DNA of 64,000 nucleotides. It comes from Harmothoe impar. Lineage: Eukaryota; Annelida; Polychaeta; Phyllodocida; Polynoidae. The DNA lies in the NCBI GenBank assembly GCA_947462335.1, contig OX381721.1:37102488-37166487 (forward strand), in the 5' to 3' direction. Made by a program: the position numbers and the translations under genes. The notes beneath the pieces are model-generated. The model was given only the letters and a program-made list of their open reading frames with translations. It made no database searches and had not been told where the DNA came from. Below, piece by piece: positions 63,784-64,000 of the stretch (the stretch's first letter is position 1; the number at the start of each line of letters is the position of its first letter).

Positions 63784-64000
63784 TTGGCTGTTATTTTTGT
63801 CCTAGGTGAGGCTTTGTTCATTTGAAATGTCTAGACACATTCTAATCCCATCTGCAATTTTACACATTTTGCTGCTTGACCAGCCTCTTTGAGGAACCGC
63901 ATGCGCAAATCGAAAGATGCAATGAATCATTAACGAATTTAATGCTGTACGATGAGGGTGACAGAGTTTTGATCATAAAAAAATTATTGCCCTATCTTAT

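Overview
The window looks like intergenic or intronic DNA from an invertebrate animal genome, probably marine; I cannot name the species. The evidence is many short inverted-repeat elements (MITE families), minisatellites, an L2/CR1-type non-LTR retrotransposon and a Maverick/Polinton-type virus-like element. I found no convincing host protein-coding exon and no CRISPR array. One degenerate tRNA-like sequence is present. Outside 32068-48200 the open frames are short, lack recognisable domains and mostly lie in low-complexity or MITE sequence.

Left flank (1-32067): a mosaic of MITEs. The commonest family has TTAA targets and CCCTTTAAGGAC ends (piggyBac-like). A second family of about 209 bp has CACTGCATGAA ends. 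Several foldback elements and minisatellites are also present, notably a GAGCTGCTCCCC array (4866-5712) and two members of a foldback family that carries 17-bp tandem units.

Centre (32068-48200): three nested layers. A piggyBac-like MITE (halves at 31971-32067 and 48201-48296) was split by a LINE of about 5.6 kb. The LINE was then split inside the end of its ORF1 by a 10,511-bp Polinton-like element (33777-44287). The Polinton is flanked by a perfect 6-bp target duplication (CACAGG) and has inverted terminal repeats of about 420 bp. The LINE ORF1 combines a coiled coil, an RNA-binding-type region and a NADAR (YbiA-like) domain. ORF2 is an intact endonuclease-reverse transcriptase.

The Polinton-like element carries a virion and integration gene set, all on the + strand: packaging ATPase, small hydrophobic-tailed protein (ATG apparently mutated to AAG), a 402-aa conserved-looking protein, DDE integrase with C-terminal chromodomain, penton/minor capsid protein, pX-like basic protein, major capsid protein and adenain-like cysteine protease. 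It has no protein-primed DNA polymerase B. The left 2 kb holds instead a simple-sequence Ala-rich open frame on the - strand and a basic protein of unknown function. Genes are packed head to tail with overlaps or gaps of a few bases. They appear to sit behind three TATA-like signals resembling (A/T)ATAAAAAG-RCTG, and each terminal repeat carries CCAAT boxes, an RFX-type X-box, E-boxes and an inner TATA.

Right flank (48201-64000): more MITEs, three strong minisatellites, a 210-bp foldback and a relatively repeat-poor stretch (58530-62189). Matching-length copies of three MITE families (209, 344 and 362 bp) point to relatively recent amplification.
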